Below, one piece after another: positions 1 to 12,545 of a DNA stretch of 64,000 bases. Location of the stretch: NCBI GenBank assembly GCA_947579605.1, contig OX388321.1, positions 13,605,427 through 13,669,426 on the forward strand. The letters run 5' to 3'. The notes beneath the pieces are model-generated. The model worked only from the letters and a program-made list of their open reading frames with translations, had not been told where the DNA came from and ran no database searches. The position numbers were made by a program, and so were the translations under genes. The stretch is from Athripsodes cinereus. Lineage: Eukaryota > Arthropoda > Insecta > Trichoptera > Leptoceridae. Each line of letters starts with the position of its first letter. Position 1 is the stretch's first letter.

Positions 1-528
1 GAATCTTTCAATTGCAAGTCCAAGACTCTACTAACGAGCTACCGAACACTTCAAAAAATTTACATGTGTATTTTAATTTATTATCATCAATTCAATGGAC
101 CATATTATTACCTACTACATTTGATTGGAAAATTATTTAACAAATTCAAGTCTTATTTATCTACAAAATATGAAAATATTTATTTTTACATCGAATTTGC
201 TAAAGTTTTTCGACTACTCAACATACCTATTATTCTTATGGTTCAATCAATATTTATATTAATGGTGATTTTTAAATTGTGATCGTGTCCCATTTTATTT
301 GCGCTCCGTCCAATATCACGTTGAGAATGTATATTAGCAACTTACAATAATCGTCAGTACCTTTGTGTTACACGTGTAAGCATCGTCCTACAGAATGTAC
401 CTACACTGTATAGTGACAGTAGGTACCTTCCACTCGATTGATACCTACGAGGCACTTACACAACCTGTTTCCCTTCGGTGGTAGTCTTTACCGAATTTTG
501 AAAATTTATTTGAGTAATTTAAGTATAT
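1..528. other. No gene or repeat recognised
   Basis: AT-rich sequence with only a short open frame (64-282) of low-complexity hydrophobic composition. I see no domain, splice structure or repeat match to the rest of the window. Confidence 0.5.
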
Positions 529-775
529 CCCGTGAAGCGACCGGTAAAGAATTGGTATCCCACTCTTCTCTGTAAGTTTTCGAGTGTTCTGGAAAAAGCA
601 GATGTTGATTTTTTTTAGACATTTTATACCTTAAATTCAGCGATGAAGTTTGGCACCCATCCTGAATATCTTGATTTTATAGTGGTACGGAGAGGACAGC
701 TTGCATGTTAATTATATGCAGCTGGTTTTCTGGCTACCCCTTTTGTGGGATATGCCGTGATGGTATAGTGTAATA
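529..775 (+). repeat. SINE-like family A, full-length diverged copy
   Basis: About 245 bp starting CCGTGAAGCGACCGGTAAAG and ending GATATGCCGTGATGGTATAG. The same head and tail recur at 46251-46503 (+) and 44517-44764 (-), and partial copies lie at 5385, 19470, 22778, 57335, 60895 and 62165. The shared 5' head, shared 3' tail and (TAG)n terminus in better copies indicate a short non-autonomous retroposon moved by target-primed reverse transcription. A B-box-like GTTCGA lies inside the head but is not a clean tRNA promoter. This copy has lost most of the TAG tail. Confidence 0.75.
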
Positions 776-1284
776 TAAGTAGTTTTAGCATACTATTGTA
801 CCTATTATATTTTCAAGTCACTTTTTCAGCCCTCTTTAGTATGGTATAATCATAAATCTGCCCTAGTTGGCTGGGTTGCCTAATAAATTAAATTAGTTTG
901 CTATAAAATTAATATTCTGGAATGTTCTAAATCGTATCAAGAAATAAAAGTAAATAAATAACTACTTGCCTTGTAATCTAAATAGTGATACGAATCCGTC
1001 CACATACAAATATTTTTATATTCGCAAAAGACACATTTCCAAATAAGTTACGAAGAAACTAATGCCCTGTATGAAAACTAGGGTTCTTTTTTTTGTAGAT
1101 GATAGTGTAGGCTACTGTTCATAGTAGCACTAAGCCGGGTTCAAAGATTTTTTTTAATACTTATATATATTTTTAGGTCGATATAGTTAAGATATAGTCC
1201 GAAATTTGGATTTAGTTTGATAACAACATTATCAGGTTTCATACCCCTTTCGTATTATTATCATAGTACAAACATTTCATTGAA
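776..1284. other. No gene recognised
   Basis: AT-rich, with short homopolymers. Nothing recognisable on either strand. Confidence 0.45.
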
Positions 1285-1420
1285 GGTTATATTTTTATTA
1301 TTTACACAATGTACGGCGTGAGCCTTTTACATGTTCAACAAAAAGTGTACCTAAGGGACAACAACAAACAAAAAAAAAAATAATCGCACAGTCTATACAA
1401 AATAATATACCACAAAACCG
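1285..1420 (-). repeat. LINE 3' end, family F
   Basis: Read on the minus strand, a motif of the form AACATGTAAAAGGCT, a short stem and TGTAAATAA-type A-rich tail. The same tail is seen on the minus strand at 11124-11345 and 12395-12545, with a variant at 5595. This is typical of a 5'-truncated non-LTR retrotransposon 3' UTR. No coding part remains. Confidence 0.45.
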
Positions 1421-1763
1421 CAAGTCAAAATTAATATTAAGATAATGTAACAATAATAATTAAAAATTATATATGAATAAGGTCTATAATAATAATTATT
1501 ATTATTAATTCAATTTTGGTATGTCAATATAAATAAGTCAATACAAACAAGTACATAAACATGATAAAAATATGTCAAGGAAATAAAATTTAACTAGGAA
1601 AGGTTTATACTTAAAAATTAATAATGATGAGGATATAAATGTCATTAGATATAAAATTTAGGGGAAAAGTTTTGGAAATTTTAAGAATTTTAAGGCATAA
1701 GAGGTATGAAAATCTTGTGTTAAGGAAAAAATGCTATCTTCTAACTCAGTATCAGTTCCCTAG

Positions 1764-1795
1764 CCCCCCCCCCCCTCCCCTCCTCTAATCCATAA
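1764..1795. repeat. Poly-C / C-rich simple repeat
   Basis: An uninterrupted C run followed by CT-rich sequence, unusual in this AT-rich window. A similar C run lies near 44855. Confidence 0.7.
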
Positions 1796-1909
1796 TCCCT
1801 ACCTCATGTTGGGTGTGTGTCAAATGTTATTTTAAATTTTCTTTTTTTTTTCTTTTGTTGTGTATTAATGTCTTGTATGTTTTTTTTTAAGTAAATTAGT
1901 TTTTACTAG

Positions 1910-2061
1910 GTTTATGTCAATGTGTCGTGGTTAGATGGAAGAAATTATATGTGATAGTGATAATCTCGCCACTGCACATCGTCCTAGTTTTTAAAAAATT
2001 GTATTATTTTGTTAACACTGTAATGTAATGATGATGTGCAAAAAGAATAAATAAATAAAAT
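1910..2061 (+). repeat. LINE 3' end (+)
   Basis: A segment ending in AGAATAAATAAATAAAAT with a preceding pair of complementary tracts (TGCACATCG and GATGATGTGCA) that can form a stem. The layout resembles the family E tails at 18540, 32195 and 34627, which also have an ACTCGCC-type block and a terminal AATAAA repeat. No coding part is preserved. Confidence 0.4.
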
Positions 2062-4560
2062 ATTTGTTAACAATATTAAAAATTATTGGTAATATGTTCA
2101 TATTTTTTCTGTTCAAAAAGCCTTCAATTTATATGTCGTTGACCGCTAAATTTAATTGAATTTTTATCTCAATATTCGAGTCCACCGAGGTTTTTAATTA
2201 TATCTTCATAATGTGAAATAAAAAAAAGACATGGATACGAGGCCAAAGTTGCTGACCCCATGTGCAAACTTGAAGGGCATTAGTTTCGTTCGATAAAATA
2301 TGTAAAAAACATTAACAAATAAACACACGCTGTTAGCTGTCTTTTTTATCTGTGAAAATGCAAGTTTGAGTATTATTAATGTGATGTTCTTAAAAAAACT
2401 TATAGAACATTTTTTTTTTATTTATTTATAAATTATAATTTATTTGTTTTACAAAATATTTAAAATATGTCATAGAACATATTATATCACGTACCGAACT
2501 TATCAGTAATTTTTGTTCGTAGGTACGTATAAATTATTTACTTATTCTAACGAAGTTTAGGTTTCATTTCACCACCTCCCTTTAGTTGTTTACTGGGAGA
2601 ATAATGTATTTATCTTTCTTTGCAAGCAGCTTCAGATGCTATCATCCTATTGAAGAATATTGCGCTATACAACAATAGAGTATTTACATATCAGCACGTG
2701 TATGCCGAACATTTTTCATAATCTCCATTTAATTTAAAACCTGCTTACGTTCAAATGTACCTTTCTCCCACTTCTTAGCACTTCTCATACGTCTTTTTCA
2801 GCATCACTACTTATCTGTGACAGGTAAATGGTTGTGGTTTATGATGTAAATATTAGTTACCGTTGAATACCTATCGAATTAAATCTGATTAGCAGTTATA
2901 TTATATTTATTTGCTTTATTTAAAAGTACAATAATAGTAATTTGGCACTCAATTGTTAGTTAAATACCTATTTTTGAAGAATATTTCTTTGAAAACACTC
3001 ATTTCTTTTAGTTCGTTTCCAGTATAGGATATAGTGAATGATCAGAGTGTACTTTGTATTAAACTGTTGGAAGTGATGTCGACAAAATGAACGTCCGTTA
3101 AAATGTTTTACTCCTGTCGGTGTTACTGTGTTTGTTTTTATTAACGTCTTAAACTAATTCGCGACACAGTTTCGCACGACAACACGCAACATATCTACAC
3201 ACAATATAGTAATTATTTAGGTATTATTAGACTCATTAATGATTCATTTTATACATACTTCGATACAATACGTGTAAGTGTTGAGAATAACAATGTGTTT
3301 ATTGTTTGAGTTGACGTTTATTTTGTAAAACTCAAAAAAATTGTTTTTATTTTTTGGAAAAAAAAAACAATTTATTTGACTTTTACAGTTATTAATAATA
3401 CAGCGGCCTTGTTTCGACTTGCAAAGTCATTTTCAAATTTACCCAATCAAACAATTTGTGTTTCTTTCCATAAAATAAAACAATTAGTGCACTGAAATGT
3501 TCAGTTATTCATTTGGTACACCCAGAAGAAATATAACGATTGATCTGAATAAATAGTTTTGTCTGTCAATTTAAATCGCAAATCAGCTGAAAAAACCGTA
3601 GGGCGATCATCTTTTTATAACACATAGATAGGTAATCTTCTATTTCTTATTTTGAAAACAGTCCGCCGACTATTCTGGTAACTGCGCAATATACCCACTA
3701 ATTACCTTTTTATATTGAATGCACAAAAACGACTTGAAAATATATTCCAAAGAACAGTGGTAAAGAGCAGAAGAAGAAAGTTAATAGTGTATCTTTGAAT
3801 GGATTATAGCAATTCCCTTGATGAATGGTGCGATCAAACATGTAGGTATTTCTGCATAAATAGGTAGGTACATATTTCATTCTAATTAGGCATACTTGTT
3901 TGTTCCACATTATGTTTGTAATGTTTAGTGCCTACAGCATTCACATGTGCAATAATGTCTCACTCACTATAGTAGGTACAGTACAGATAATCCCTCCCCA
4001 CTACCTTGGCTATGCACGTTGCTGCGCAAGTAATCTTCTTTTAGGTACCTACCCACTCCCCACCATGCTCACCACGGTCTGTCTATGTGAAGTTTTCGCG
4101 CCATCGCTAGATAGGCGTGCTTTCGTTTGTTGAATATAATTATATTATATTTCGCTATGTGGTAATTTGTATGTACAAATTTTCTCCACGCCTTGACTGA
4201 CCTAGCCATTCCCACCTATCATCTGCCTACTCGCTATTGCAACAATTTATGTTAGAAGGGAAAACACACGCACATCATTATTTGACTAATTTTTCAAAGG
4301 AGTTTCAATGATATTGTCAATCCATTTTGACGATAGTGTTCCACTCGTTTTATGCATCTTTTTATAAATCCTTCTTTTATGAAATTGTTTTGTACGAAAT
4401 ATTTTCCAATACTTAATCATTCGATTTTTATTTATTTTTGGAAGTAGAAAAAAGGTCATATTTATTCATACCATCATGATATTTCCCAGCCAGCGAACCA
4501 CTGTACATAACAGACGCACAAGTGTTTTACCCCCCGAGCCAATAAAAGTTAAGACATTCT
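2062..4560. other. No gene recognised
   Basis: About 2.5 kb of AT-rich sequence. Two open frames near 3710-4133 overlap on opposite strands and show no recognisable domain or splice sites. A diffuse AT tract lies at 2408-2460. Confidence 0.4.
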
Positions 4561-4561
4561 T

Positions 4562-4745
4562 GATTTTTTTTAATATATTTATTTATTTTTATTAGTTTAA
4601 CAACATTAAATAACAATAATGCAGTCGCCCCAAATCCACAAAAACTTATTTGGGCGCGCGTTCCTTTTCGGGTGTAATAAGTCGTTCTATAAACGATATA
4701 AATTGTTCGTGAAAATATAAATTTCATCCTTTCGATACGTATTTT
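4562..4745 (-). repeat. Probable LINE 3' end (-)
   Basis: Starts with a T-rich TTTATTTATTTTTATTAG tract (an A-rich tail on the minus strand), followed by GCCCCAAAT and ATTTGGGC about 14 bases apart, which can form a stem-loop. The same C-block/G-block stem occurs in the 3' UTR of the intact LINE at 26.3-30.9 kb. Confidence 0.35.
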
Positions 4746-5384
4746 TCAGTACTGAAACAAACCCATATGAAAGTGTTGTAACTTTTCTTTAATTAATTTG
4801 TTGCACACTCAATTGAGTGCAGTCACTTCTACTCATACGACAAACGAGAACGTATTACATCGTTGTTATAACTGATTGTAGTAGTATATGTATATTATGT
4901 ATGTTCACATTCTTAGAATGCGCGAATATTCTGTACGTACGCGCCTACTTGTTCCTGTACGTAGTATTTTTCTCTGCAGCATGTGATTGTAAATAAACAT
5001 TCATATAAGTAATAATATGTAAGATTGTTACTAGAGCAATCGTCACTTGAAGAAGTATATATGTAGGTGCCTACCTATACTATGTATGTAAATACATTCA
5101 GTTTTTATCAAGGCCACCCAAAGGTCAATTAAACTTATATCGTGAATTTAGCAATGGTTGTTCGATTCATTTCGCTCCAGTTTTACACAAAGTGCAGATA
5201 TATTATTATCTATGTATTATTACTGACAAATTTAAACGATCACAAATTGAAATACATTTTGCAACAGCGGTGAACTTGGAAATCAGCGTGTTTTTTTAAC
5301 TTTCTAAGTACTTAAAAACGAAAAGTTCGATAACTATTCTGAAAAACAAACTTGCAACATACCTATGTTGTAATGTTATTATTC

Positions 5385-5590
5385 GTTGATTCATTCCATA
5401 AGGACATATCCCACAAGTGGAGTAGCCAGCGAACTGACTACATGTAATTAACAAGCAGATCATTCTGTACCTACTTGCCAATAAAATTTTACATGTTCAG
5501 GATTGGTGGCATCCCTCATCACTGAATTGAAGAAGGTAAACGTCTTAATAATGTTGTTTTACGTTCATCTGTCTTTTACAGGGCAAGTCT
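5385..5590 (-). repeat. SINE-like family A, truncated copy
   Basis: Contains the complement of the family tail (ACATATCCCACAAGTGGAGTAGCC) in split form, then the region matching the mid-body (GGTGGCATCCCTCATCACTGAA) and the CTTTTACAGGGCA block. The head is missing or diverged. Confidence 0.6.
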
Positions 5591-5594
5591 TTTG

Positions 5595-5765
5595 TTATTT
5601 ATTTATACAATAAACGGCTGAAACAGCCTTAACAAACAATAACAACAATTAAAAAACAAAACAGTCTAGTCAAAACAATGCATATCATAAAAGGAAAACA
5701 AATAAAAATAACATACTAGCAAATAACTTCAAATAGGTAAGTACTACGGTTCTAAACAAAGTATA
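5595..5765 (-). repeat. LINE 3' end, family F variant
   Basis: On the minus strand it reads AAGGCTGTTTCAGCCGTTTA then TTGTATAAATAAATAA. The GGCT/AGCC stem next to the A-rich tail is the same architecture as the copies at 1285, 11124 and 12395. A short (ATT)n tract follows at about 5783-5805. Confidence 0.4.
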
Positions 5766-5984
5766 TAAACATTAATAAATATTTATTATTATTATTATTA
5801 ATACAAGTATGATTATTATAATATTAATAATCAGATGATACTCACAGCTTTATCTTGATAAAATGGGCGCTTAGACTGTCGTAGGAATATCTTACTAGAA
5901 AACAATATGTAGGAACATTTCGTTTGAGATAGGTGTGTAATTAGTACAATTTTCTATGAAATGTGAATAAAGGAATTATTGGAA

Positions 5985-6320
5985 AAGTAACGTGAATGTG
6001 TCTCGTGTTTTGGTGCAAACCAAGCAGCGCGGTCTAATGGCGTACGTGCAGCGATATGTTTTGACTCGTGATCGCGAAGTCTACGTATTATATTATTATT
6101 ATTCCACAGTATAGTGTACAGTATACTATAATATAATACTGTGTTGATGTTGTCCTACTGACTGGTGACTTCGTCTAGATCGCTCACGGCCTTATATCTA
6201 TTTATTATTTTATTTCTTCGTGCAAATTTCCGCTAATGCAGAACAGTGCTCACTTGTTCAGTCAGTTAACGTGCAGTGCACCTAGCAACAGACTTATTTA
6301 TAGATTTTTTTACGTGGATA
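5985..6320 (+). promoter_or_regulatory. Cluster of ACGTG motifs; speculative control region
   Basis: Four ACGTG cores on the + strand at 5991, 6044, 6269 and 6312 within about 330 bases of locally GC-richer DNA, plus a TCAGTCAGT run near 6259 that resembles an insect initiator. ACGTG is the known HIF hypoxia-response core and is also bound by other bHLH factors. No gene start is visible beside it, and its distance to the first visible HIF exon is 27 kb. This is inference only. Confidence 0.18.
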
Positions 6321-7079
6321 TGCGTACACTCGATTCTAACCGGTCCGCATGAGAGAAAAGTAGTTACTGCTTGTAAAGTAAAAATGATGAAATATTATGA
6401 TAGAACTGTTAGTGTTTGATATAGAGAACATTGATCATACATTTGTATAGTATTTGTTAAGTATTGATTAAATTGTATTCTAGAAAAAATCTTTAGGTTA
6501 CATAGATCAATAAATAAATATATTAACGAAATCTTCTAAGGATCTAAAATTTAATTAAATTGTTATGCTAATACATTATGTAACGAACTTAAATGCTTTA
6601 TTAAAATGGACAAATTTTCAGTTAAGTAACCAATATTGTTGATTATAATATTTTGTCCCAATAAGTAGTATCGCTTACGTCATAGAATCCTTAACTCTAT
6701 ATCAACGCATAATTAATTAATATATTAATAAGCTTGTCTATAGAGGCATACCTACTTACCAATGCAGAATATTTCGCACGTAGCTATCATCATTACATGG
6801 GTGGGTTATTAGTAACATTATATAAACATTTCATAGTTTCATTACACCGTAATATCCACCGTCTAGTGAGATTCAAATCGTCTCATGATATTTATAATTA
6901 TTTACCATGTTATGAAATTATCGTCATTTTTATGGAAACTATTTGGATTACTCCTCAACTCTTCATCTATATGGTGTGTCAGAACTAGTTATTTTGTACA
7001 TATATATTTTATTTTAAATACTTCTTAAATATTTTATGTACGCATATTGATGAGCGTTACAGGAAAATTAATCGATTTA

Positions 7080-7081
<2 letters not shown>

Positions 7082-7155
<74 letters not shown>

Positions 7156-7290
7156 TATATCTGGGTTTTGTTATAAACCCAAATACAACCTTATACACCT
7201 TTCACACTAAGCTAAAAGCTTGTGCCGTGAAAGGGGAGTTTGCCGGCACCTGGGATCGAACCACGGACCCCTTGTTCTGAAGGCCGATCC
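7082..7290 (-). repeat. tRNA-derived SINE family B (with 68-base poly-A tail)
   Basis: Minus-strand element. A T run from 7082 to 7149 is the A tail, followed by the conserved body (AACCCAAATACAACCTTATA, then TTTCACACTAAGCTAAAAGC) and a tRNA-like region with a B box (complement of GGGATCGAACC). It is truncated before the 5' end of the tRNA part. Other copies lie at 17371, 43492, 48583, 49517 and 62978. The very long homopolymer may partly reflect assembly error. Confidence 0.85.
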
Positions 7291-7599
7291 GATCTATATT
7301 TGATATGATTTCAAATATATGTATGAATCGGTTCCTATGCTAATAAACGTTTTTTGCCGTTGTGTCTTGGTGTCGTTCCTGGGGTGGGTTGATTGTGGGA
7401 TTGTTTTCGTTTCTATTTTATTTTAATTTTTGTTTTTCTTCATGCGTGTATCTATTGATGTTATTTGCATAGTTTGGATATTTGTTTAATTGATGTGAAA
7501 TTTGCTTAAACAACGATTATGTTTCAAAAATCTGCATGATCTTAATGGCTTTCACAATCGGCGTCACTACTAGAATACAATTCTCCCTAGCTGACAACT

Positions 7600-7700
7600 C
7601 GTGCGTACTCACTCCTGAAGATGCCCGTCACAGTTGTGGGTGAAAAGTTGGAATATAAATTGCACTGGAGACCACGATTGCTCAGTCCGAAAGATACCTT
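7600..7700 (+). repeat. Short repeat with hammerhead-like core (CTGAAGA..GAAA)
   Basis: CTGAAGA at 7615-7621 and GAAA at 7642-7645 flank a segment that can partly pair (CCCGTCAC with GTGGG). This CTGANGA / stem II / GAAA order is the known order in hammerhead ribozymes, including those of Penelope-like retroelements. I could not find a convincing stem III or cleavage site. Similar cores lie at 32456 (+) and 38271-38295 (-). Confidence 0.25.
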
Positions 7701-10700
7701 TACTGTTTTTCAAAAAAAATATTTCGCATCTTAGAATAATTAAATAAAAGGCTCTTTCTAAATAAAATTTCATGCGAATCTTATGACGTCTGCTGGATCA
7801 CTATTATGAATTGAATCATACAGGACATTCATATGATTTGGCATAGCCTGTTTTTCCCGCAATGAAATTTCAGTAATTTGTAGATTGAAATTGACTTACT
7901 GCTGCCCCAGCTCATTTGTGCAAGATAACCTTGTTGGAATCTCCGCAGTGTGCTTGTAGAATGGATGTCGCAGATTTGAAACAATATGTTGTGTTTAAGT
8001 GTGAATACCTGAAGAATTGAGATGATTTTATCCAATTACTTCTAAGGGGGAAGGTCGCTCGCCTCACAGATTTGCCTAGACTGTTGTATGATTCGATTGC
8101 TGAGATGGCGAGAATTTTGATTTTAGTAATGGCCATGAATGGTGTGCATTTGTAGATTTTTATGATTGTGAACTTATATATTTACTGACAAAGAAAATAA
8201 GAATTATGTCGGTGACAATTATTGGATATATACTTGAGACTGACCAATCATATCAATATTGATAAAAATCGTTAAAAAACCCTATTTCAGTACACAACTC
8301 TATGGTATAGGTAAACTGTGTTGGAACACACACGTGTAGGTATTATAACTCTCTAAAATGGAATATTGTTAAGTTAATATGTTATTGTGTGGGTTTATAG
8401 CTATAGATACGTGTCTATTTTTTAGCATTGAATTGTCTTGTATCATAATGTTGTGTAAACACTGGTACTCTGAAATGGGTCATTCACGTCATCCATTGGA
8501 ATATATTATTAGGTATATTATGTACGTGTTAGACAGCGGCGGGAAGAATATTATTATCATAAAACTACACAACAACAACATAATATGTATAAAGGCTATC
8601 TACTGTCCACATACATACTTCTCCTATTCTAAGTAGTGAAGTAATTACAGTATTTGCGTAGAAATACGCAGCCGAAATCGATACCAAACCACGTGTAGAG
8701 AAAGGTCAGTACGGTGATGAAAAACTTGAAATAAACACTAACAGGACCTTCAATTGTAAGCAAAGTAAACGAACTTTTCTAATTTTATAATTTTCTCGAG
8801 CTAAAACTAAGTGTAGTTATATTATGAAAAATGTACCATTTCAGTAATATCAAAGCGTTGAAAATTTAGAAAGAGATGACTTGGCGCAAGATCACAGATG
8901 GAGGATACTTATTTTTCATCTGAGGATTATGAGAAAACGTGGCTTTCACATGAGTTTTTGTATTTAGTAGATACGAAGCCATTTCAGTTTCGATATGAAG
9001 AATTATTCTCTGATAGTAATATTGGAACATGGTGTGTGTCATTCGATTTCAAAGAATCCTGTTTAAAATCTTTGCTTCATTGTTAATAATTTAGATTGAT
9101 AAGATATTTATAGAACTTGCTTGTTCCGTGCTGGGTAGTTCCGTCCCAGAAGGAGAGTTTCTACCCACCAGACCGCGACCATACAGTCCGGAACAATATA
9201 GATAGTTCATATTTTAGTTTAGCATGCACATGTGTGGCATGAAAATGAAACTTTTGCACTGAAATAACTTAAATAAGATGTAAAACATGTGACGTACCAC
9301 ATTTCTTAAATACTTTAATCTAAATTTATTTCTTAGCATGTGACTGCTAAATTAGTTATATATAAATATGACTCTTGTTTTTTCACTAGATAGTTCTTAT
9401 TGAATATGCGAGATGGTTTAGACTAGCATATACATTATGTTGAAAAGTAACGCAGATTTTGATATTTTAAGCTTCTTCATATGAAAATAGATAGTCATAG
9501 AAAAAAGACAGAAAATAGAAAAAATATTTCATCTCAAATAAGATTACGTATCGATTCTGAGAATGTTATGATTTTAAACTATGCACTATAAGTGACATGA
9601 AAGGATATTCATAAGAATCTTAACATACACTACTATTACTATCTCATCAAGGAATACCCCAAAAGTTAACACACACGTTGTTCTGTATTTAATATTAAGT
9701 ACAAAATATTCTCCTGGTACCGAAAAGATAAGTTTTAATTAATCTTTTACAGGCAAACTGAAAGTCCCTTAAAACTTGGGAAGAAAGACTTAATGAGTTA
9801 GTTCCTTTTATTTTTAAGGTAACTGACATTTGATATTCAGTAGGCAATATTTATATCAACAATATACTGATTATCCAATTTTTCATTTAGCAGTGTAATA
9901 AAACTCTCAAAATGTACCCAATTCAGTATTATCTTTGTATGCAAACTACACATTAACGTGAATAAAGAGCTATAATATTATGATACTTTTTTTCTTTTTT
10001 TAAAAAAAAAAATAGATATATCACAATTCCCTTTGAAAATTATCATTTTTCTATAATATTTTAATTTTTTAACTGTTTATTATTTCGATACAGATTTTAC
10101 TTGTATGCACTGTATTGTTGTACAGTGCGTTAAAGCAAAAATACTTACTCTTTCATAATATTTATTAGGTCTCGAGAAAGGTCTAATGTTTTTTTTTTAG
10201 GAAATCTACTTTGTTGTTAATCTGCTTTCGTTCATATTTTTTTAGTATTGTATGTGAAAAATGTCTGTTATATAATAATACAATCCATGAAAGGCTAAGA
10301 ATATTTCCCTTTTGTTTTTTGTGAACAAGTTACTTTATGCATAACGAAGCTTTATTTTTATATACGAGTGTTACTAAATATAATATATCCAAGTATGTGA
10401 GTGTCAGCTAAAATATTATTGTAATTTTATCCAGGTGTTAATACAACATTGTTATTGTTGTCACACTTATTTTATTAAATGTTTAGTTGATAGCTCTGCT
10501 TCTATCTTTTAATATTGGCATTGTTCCATCACATTATAATATTTAAATACTAACGATTTTTTTAAATGCTTTTGAAATCGTTTTGTTTTTATTTTATATT
10601 TTTTTTATTAACAATTTTTTTTGCTCATGGCGCTGAAATTACACCTGAATAATTTAATAATTCTTCGGAGGATCACTTAGTCGCTCGTGTAAATAAATGG

Positions 10701-10774
10701 AGCTTCTTTTCTGTCAATTTTCATTTTGAAAAAGGGAACATTGAATAATAATGGAATATTTTTCATCTTTTTTT
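7701..10774. other. No gene recognised
   Basis: AT-rich. A 62-codon open frame at 8898-9086 has ordinary amino-acid composition but no recognisable domain or splice context. A GC-richer block at 9120-9200 contains GGGTAG and CTACCC about 25 bases apart, which could form a hairpin. Neither is supported as a gene. Confidence 0.35.
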
Positions 10775-10990
10775 TTTTAAAGAGAAAGAGAGAGAATTTT
10801 ATTAAAATATCAATTTATACATAGTGAATAATTGAATACAATATAGGTACATATTAAATTCACCAATTAAAATTTTGAAATCCCCAAACAGCAATAGTAT
10901 TGCTGGTATAAGGGGATACAAGACAAAGAAGTATTTATTCTAAACTATTCTAAACTTATGGTTTCTATTCGGATAAAATACATCCCACCA
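10775..10990 (-). repeat. LINE 3' UTR fragment (-)
   Basis: On the minus strand it carries a stem-loop (10882-10915) starting CCCCTTATACCAGC and ending GCTGTTTGGGG. The 3' UTR of the intact LINE has CCCCTAATACCAGC..GCTGTCTGGGG at 30768-30800. An AATAAAATTCTCTCTC-type tail follows. It is a truncated 3' end of a related non-LTR element. Confidence 0.6.
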
Positions 10991-11123
10991 ATCTTAACGC
11001 GCATGTTTTTTGTTTAAGAGAAAAAGAACAGCAGCCCGTTTAGAAATGTTAAATTCAATCTTTTAAAACTTTCTTCTATGATCAATTTTCCGTTTTTTTT
11101 TAGTTACATCTCATTTTTGAACA

Positions 11124-11345
11124 TTTATTTATTTATTTACAAATATTTACGGCCAAAGCCTTTTACATGTTAAACCTCTGTATACATACAAAACATGTAA
11201 ACAAAGGAAAGATCTGTTACAAAAAAGACACAAATTTATAAACAACTTTTAAGTCCAATTAGTAGAAATTATCCTCACGCAGATTAAAGAATAAATATTG
11301 AAAAAAAATCTAAATAAACTACAATACTGGTTATTCCCTCAGAGC
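11124..11345 (-). repeat. LINE 3' end, family F
   Basis: Minus-strand AACATGTAAAAGGCTTTGGC, then CGTAAATATTTGTAAATAAA. The GGCT..GGCC stem and TAAA-repeat tail match the copies at 1285 and 12395. Confidence 0.5.
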
Positions 11346-12394
11346 CTTACATTCCTAATTAAGATATGTAAAACGTTATATTTTGATATCGTGTAATAAA
11401 GCATTGTTATTTCTTATTGGGTAGGTATGTCGTTTTTATTTTATTGTCCTTTTCAGAATGATTCGGAGAAAAATAAAAGTAGCTTTATAATTTATTTCCA
11501 TCTGTCGAGGAAATAAAGTTGACAAATGTACTCTCATAGAGGCACGTGCTAAAGTTTATGAGGTTGTTGTGTTCACGGAGTCAAGGTGATAATAGACGTG
11601 AGAAAACTAAGAACGTAATTTTGTAGCAGTAACTGAAAAGTGAAAATGTAAATAATTTATTGTTTTATTTCTGTAATCAGGTATTATAAACATTAGTAGT
11701 AGGTACACAAGTTAATAATAAAAACAGGTAGGCATTTGAAATATATTTGAAACTTTGTATGAGCAAAATCATAGATAATACTTTTGTTCGTATTTATTCA
11801 CTAGAAATAAACATGGACCTAAATAGAGTAATGGACAGACACTTAGGCAAACATTTTGTAGCTGCGCGGGGAGGGGAATGACGACCATTTTGTAAGAAAA
11901 TAATTTTGTTCGGTGCGTCGCATTTGGGCTGCGTTCAGACAGTCACCGAGTGATCACTCGACGACGCGTATTTTGAAAGTAACTATACAATGCCAGTACG
12001 TATTCATAGTGTTCTTGTACTGTATGTTACTATGTTTTCAAAATGTGTAACAAAATAATTATAGTCTCAGAAAATATACTCGATTTCTGCGTAATTGTCA
12101 TTTATACTTTCTGACGCTGATTCAGTGAATTCGTTTGGAGAAATTTAGGATATAAACTTGTAACAAGTATTTGGGAAGTATACAAGCTCAGAAAGTTAGA
12201 TAATGGCATAATTTAAAAAAAAGTATAAAGCAATTAGTTATAAACTAATCAAGTAGTTATTACTTTAACTGTTAATTTTAAAGATACCTATTAAAATAAT
12301 ATATTCCTTCGTTAGAGACAAAAATATTTTTATCATTTAAAAGAAACACAAAAGTACTGGAATGCTACTATAAAAAGGCGCCAGTCAAATAATA

Positions 12395-12545
12395 ATAAAA
12401 ATATTTATTTATTTAAATATATTTATAATTTACGTCTTTTACACGTTGGCAAATTTATGAAATTATAACAAAAAGTAAATCCAAAAAAAAAAAATATTTT
12501 AAAAGTTATAAAAGCAATAAAAAATAATTATAAAATCAAGACGTA
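12395..12545 (-). repeat. LINE 3' end, family F
   Basis: A T/A-rich tail (ATTTATTTATTTAAATATAT) followed by ACGTCTTTTACACGTTGGC, a diverged form of the family F block. Non-coding. Confidence 0.4.

Noticed and set aside
8898..9086. 62-codon frame with plausible composition
   Set aside because: No homology I recognise, no splice context and no repeat relationship; one such frame is expected by chance in this length.
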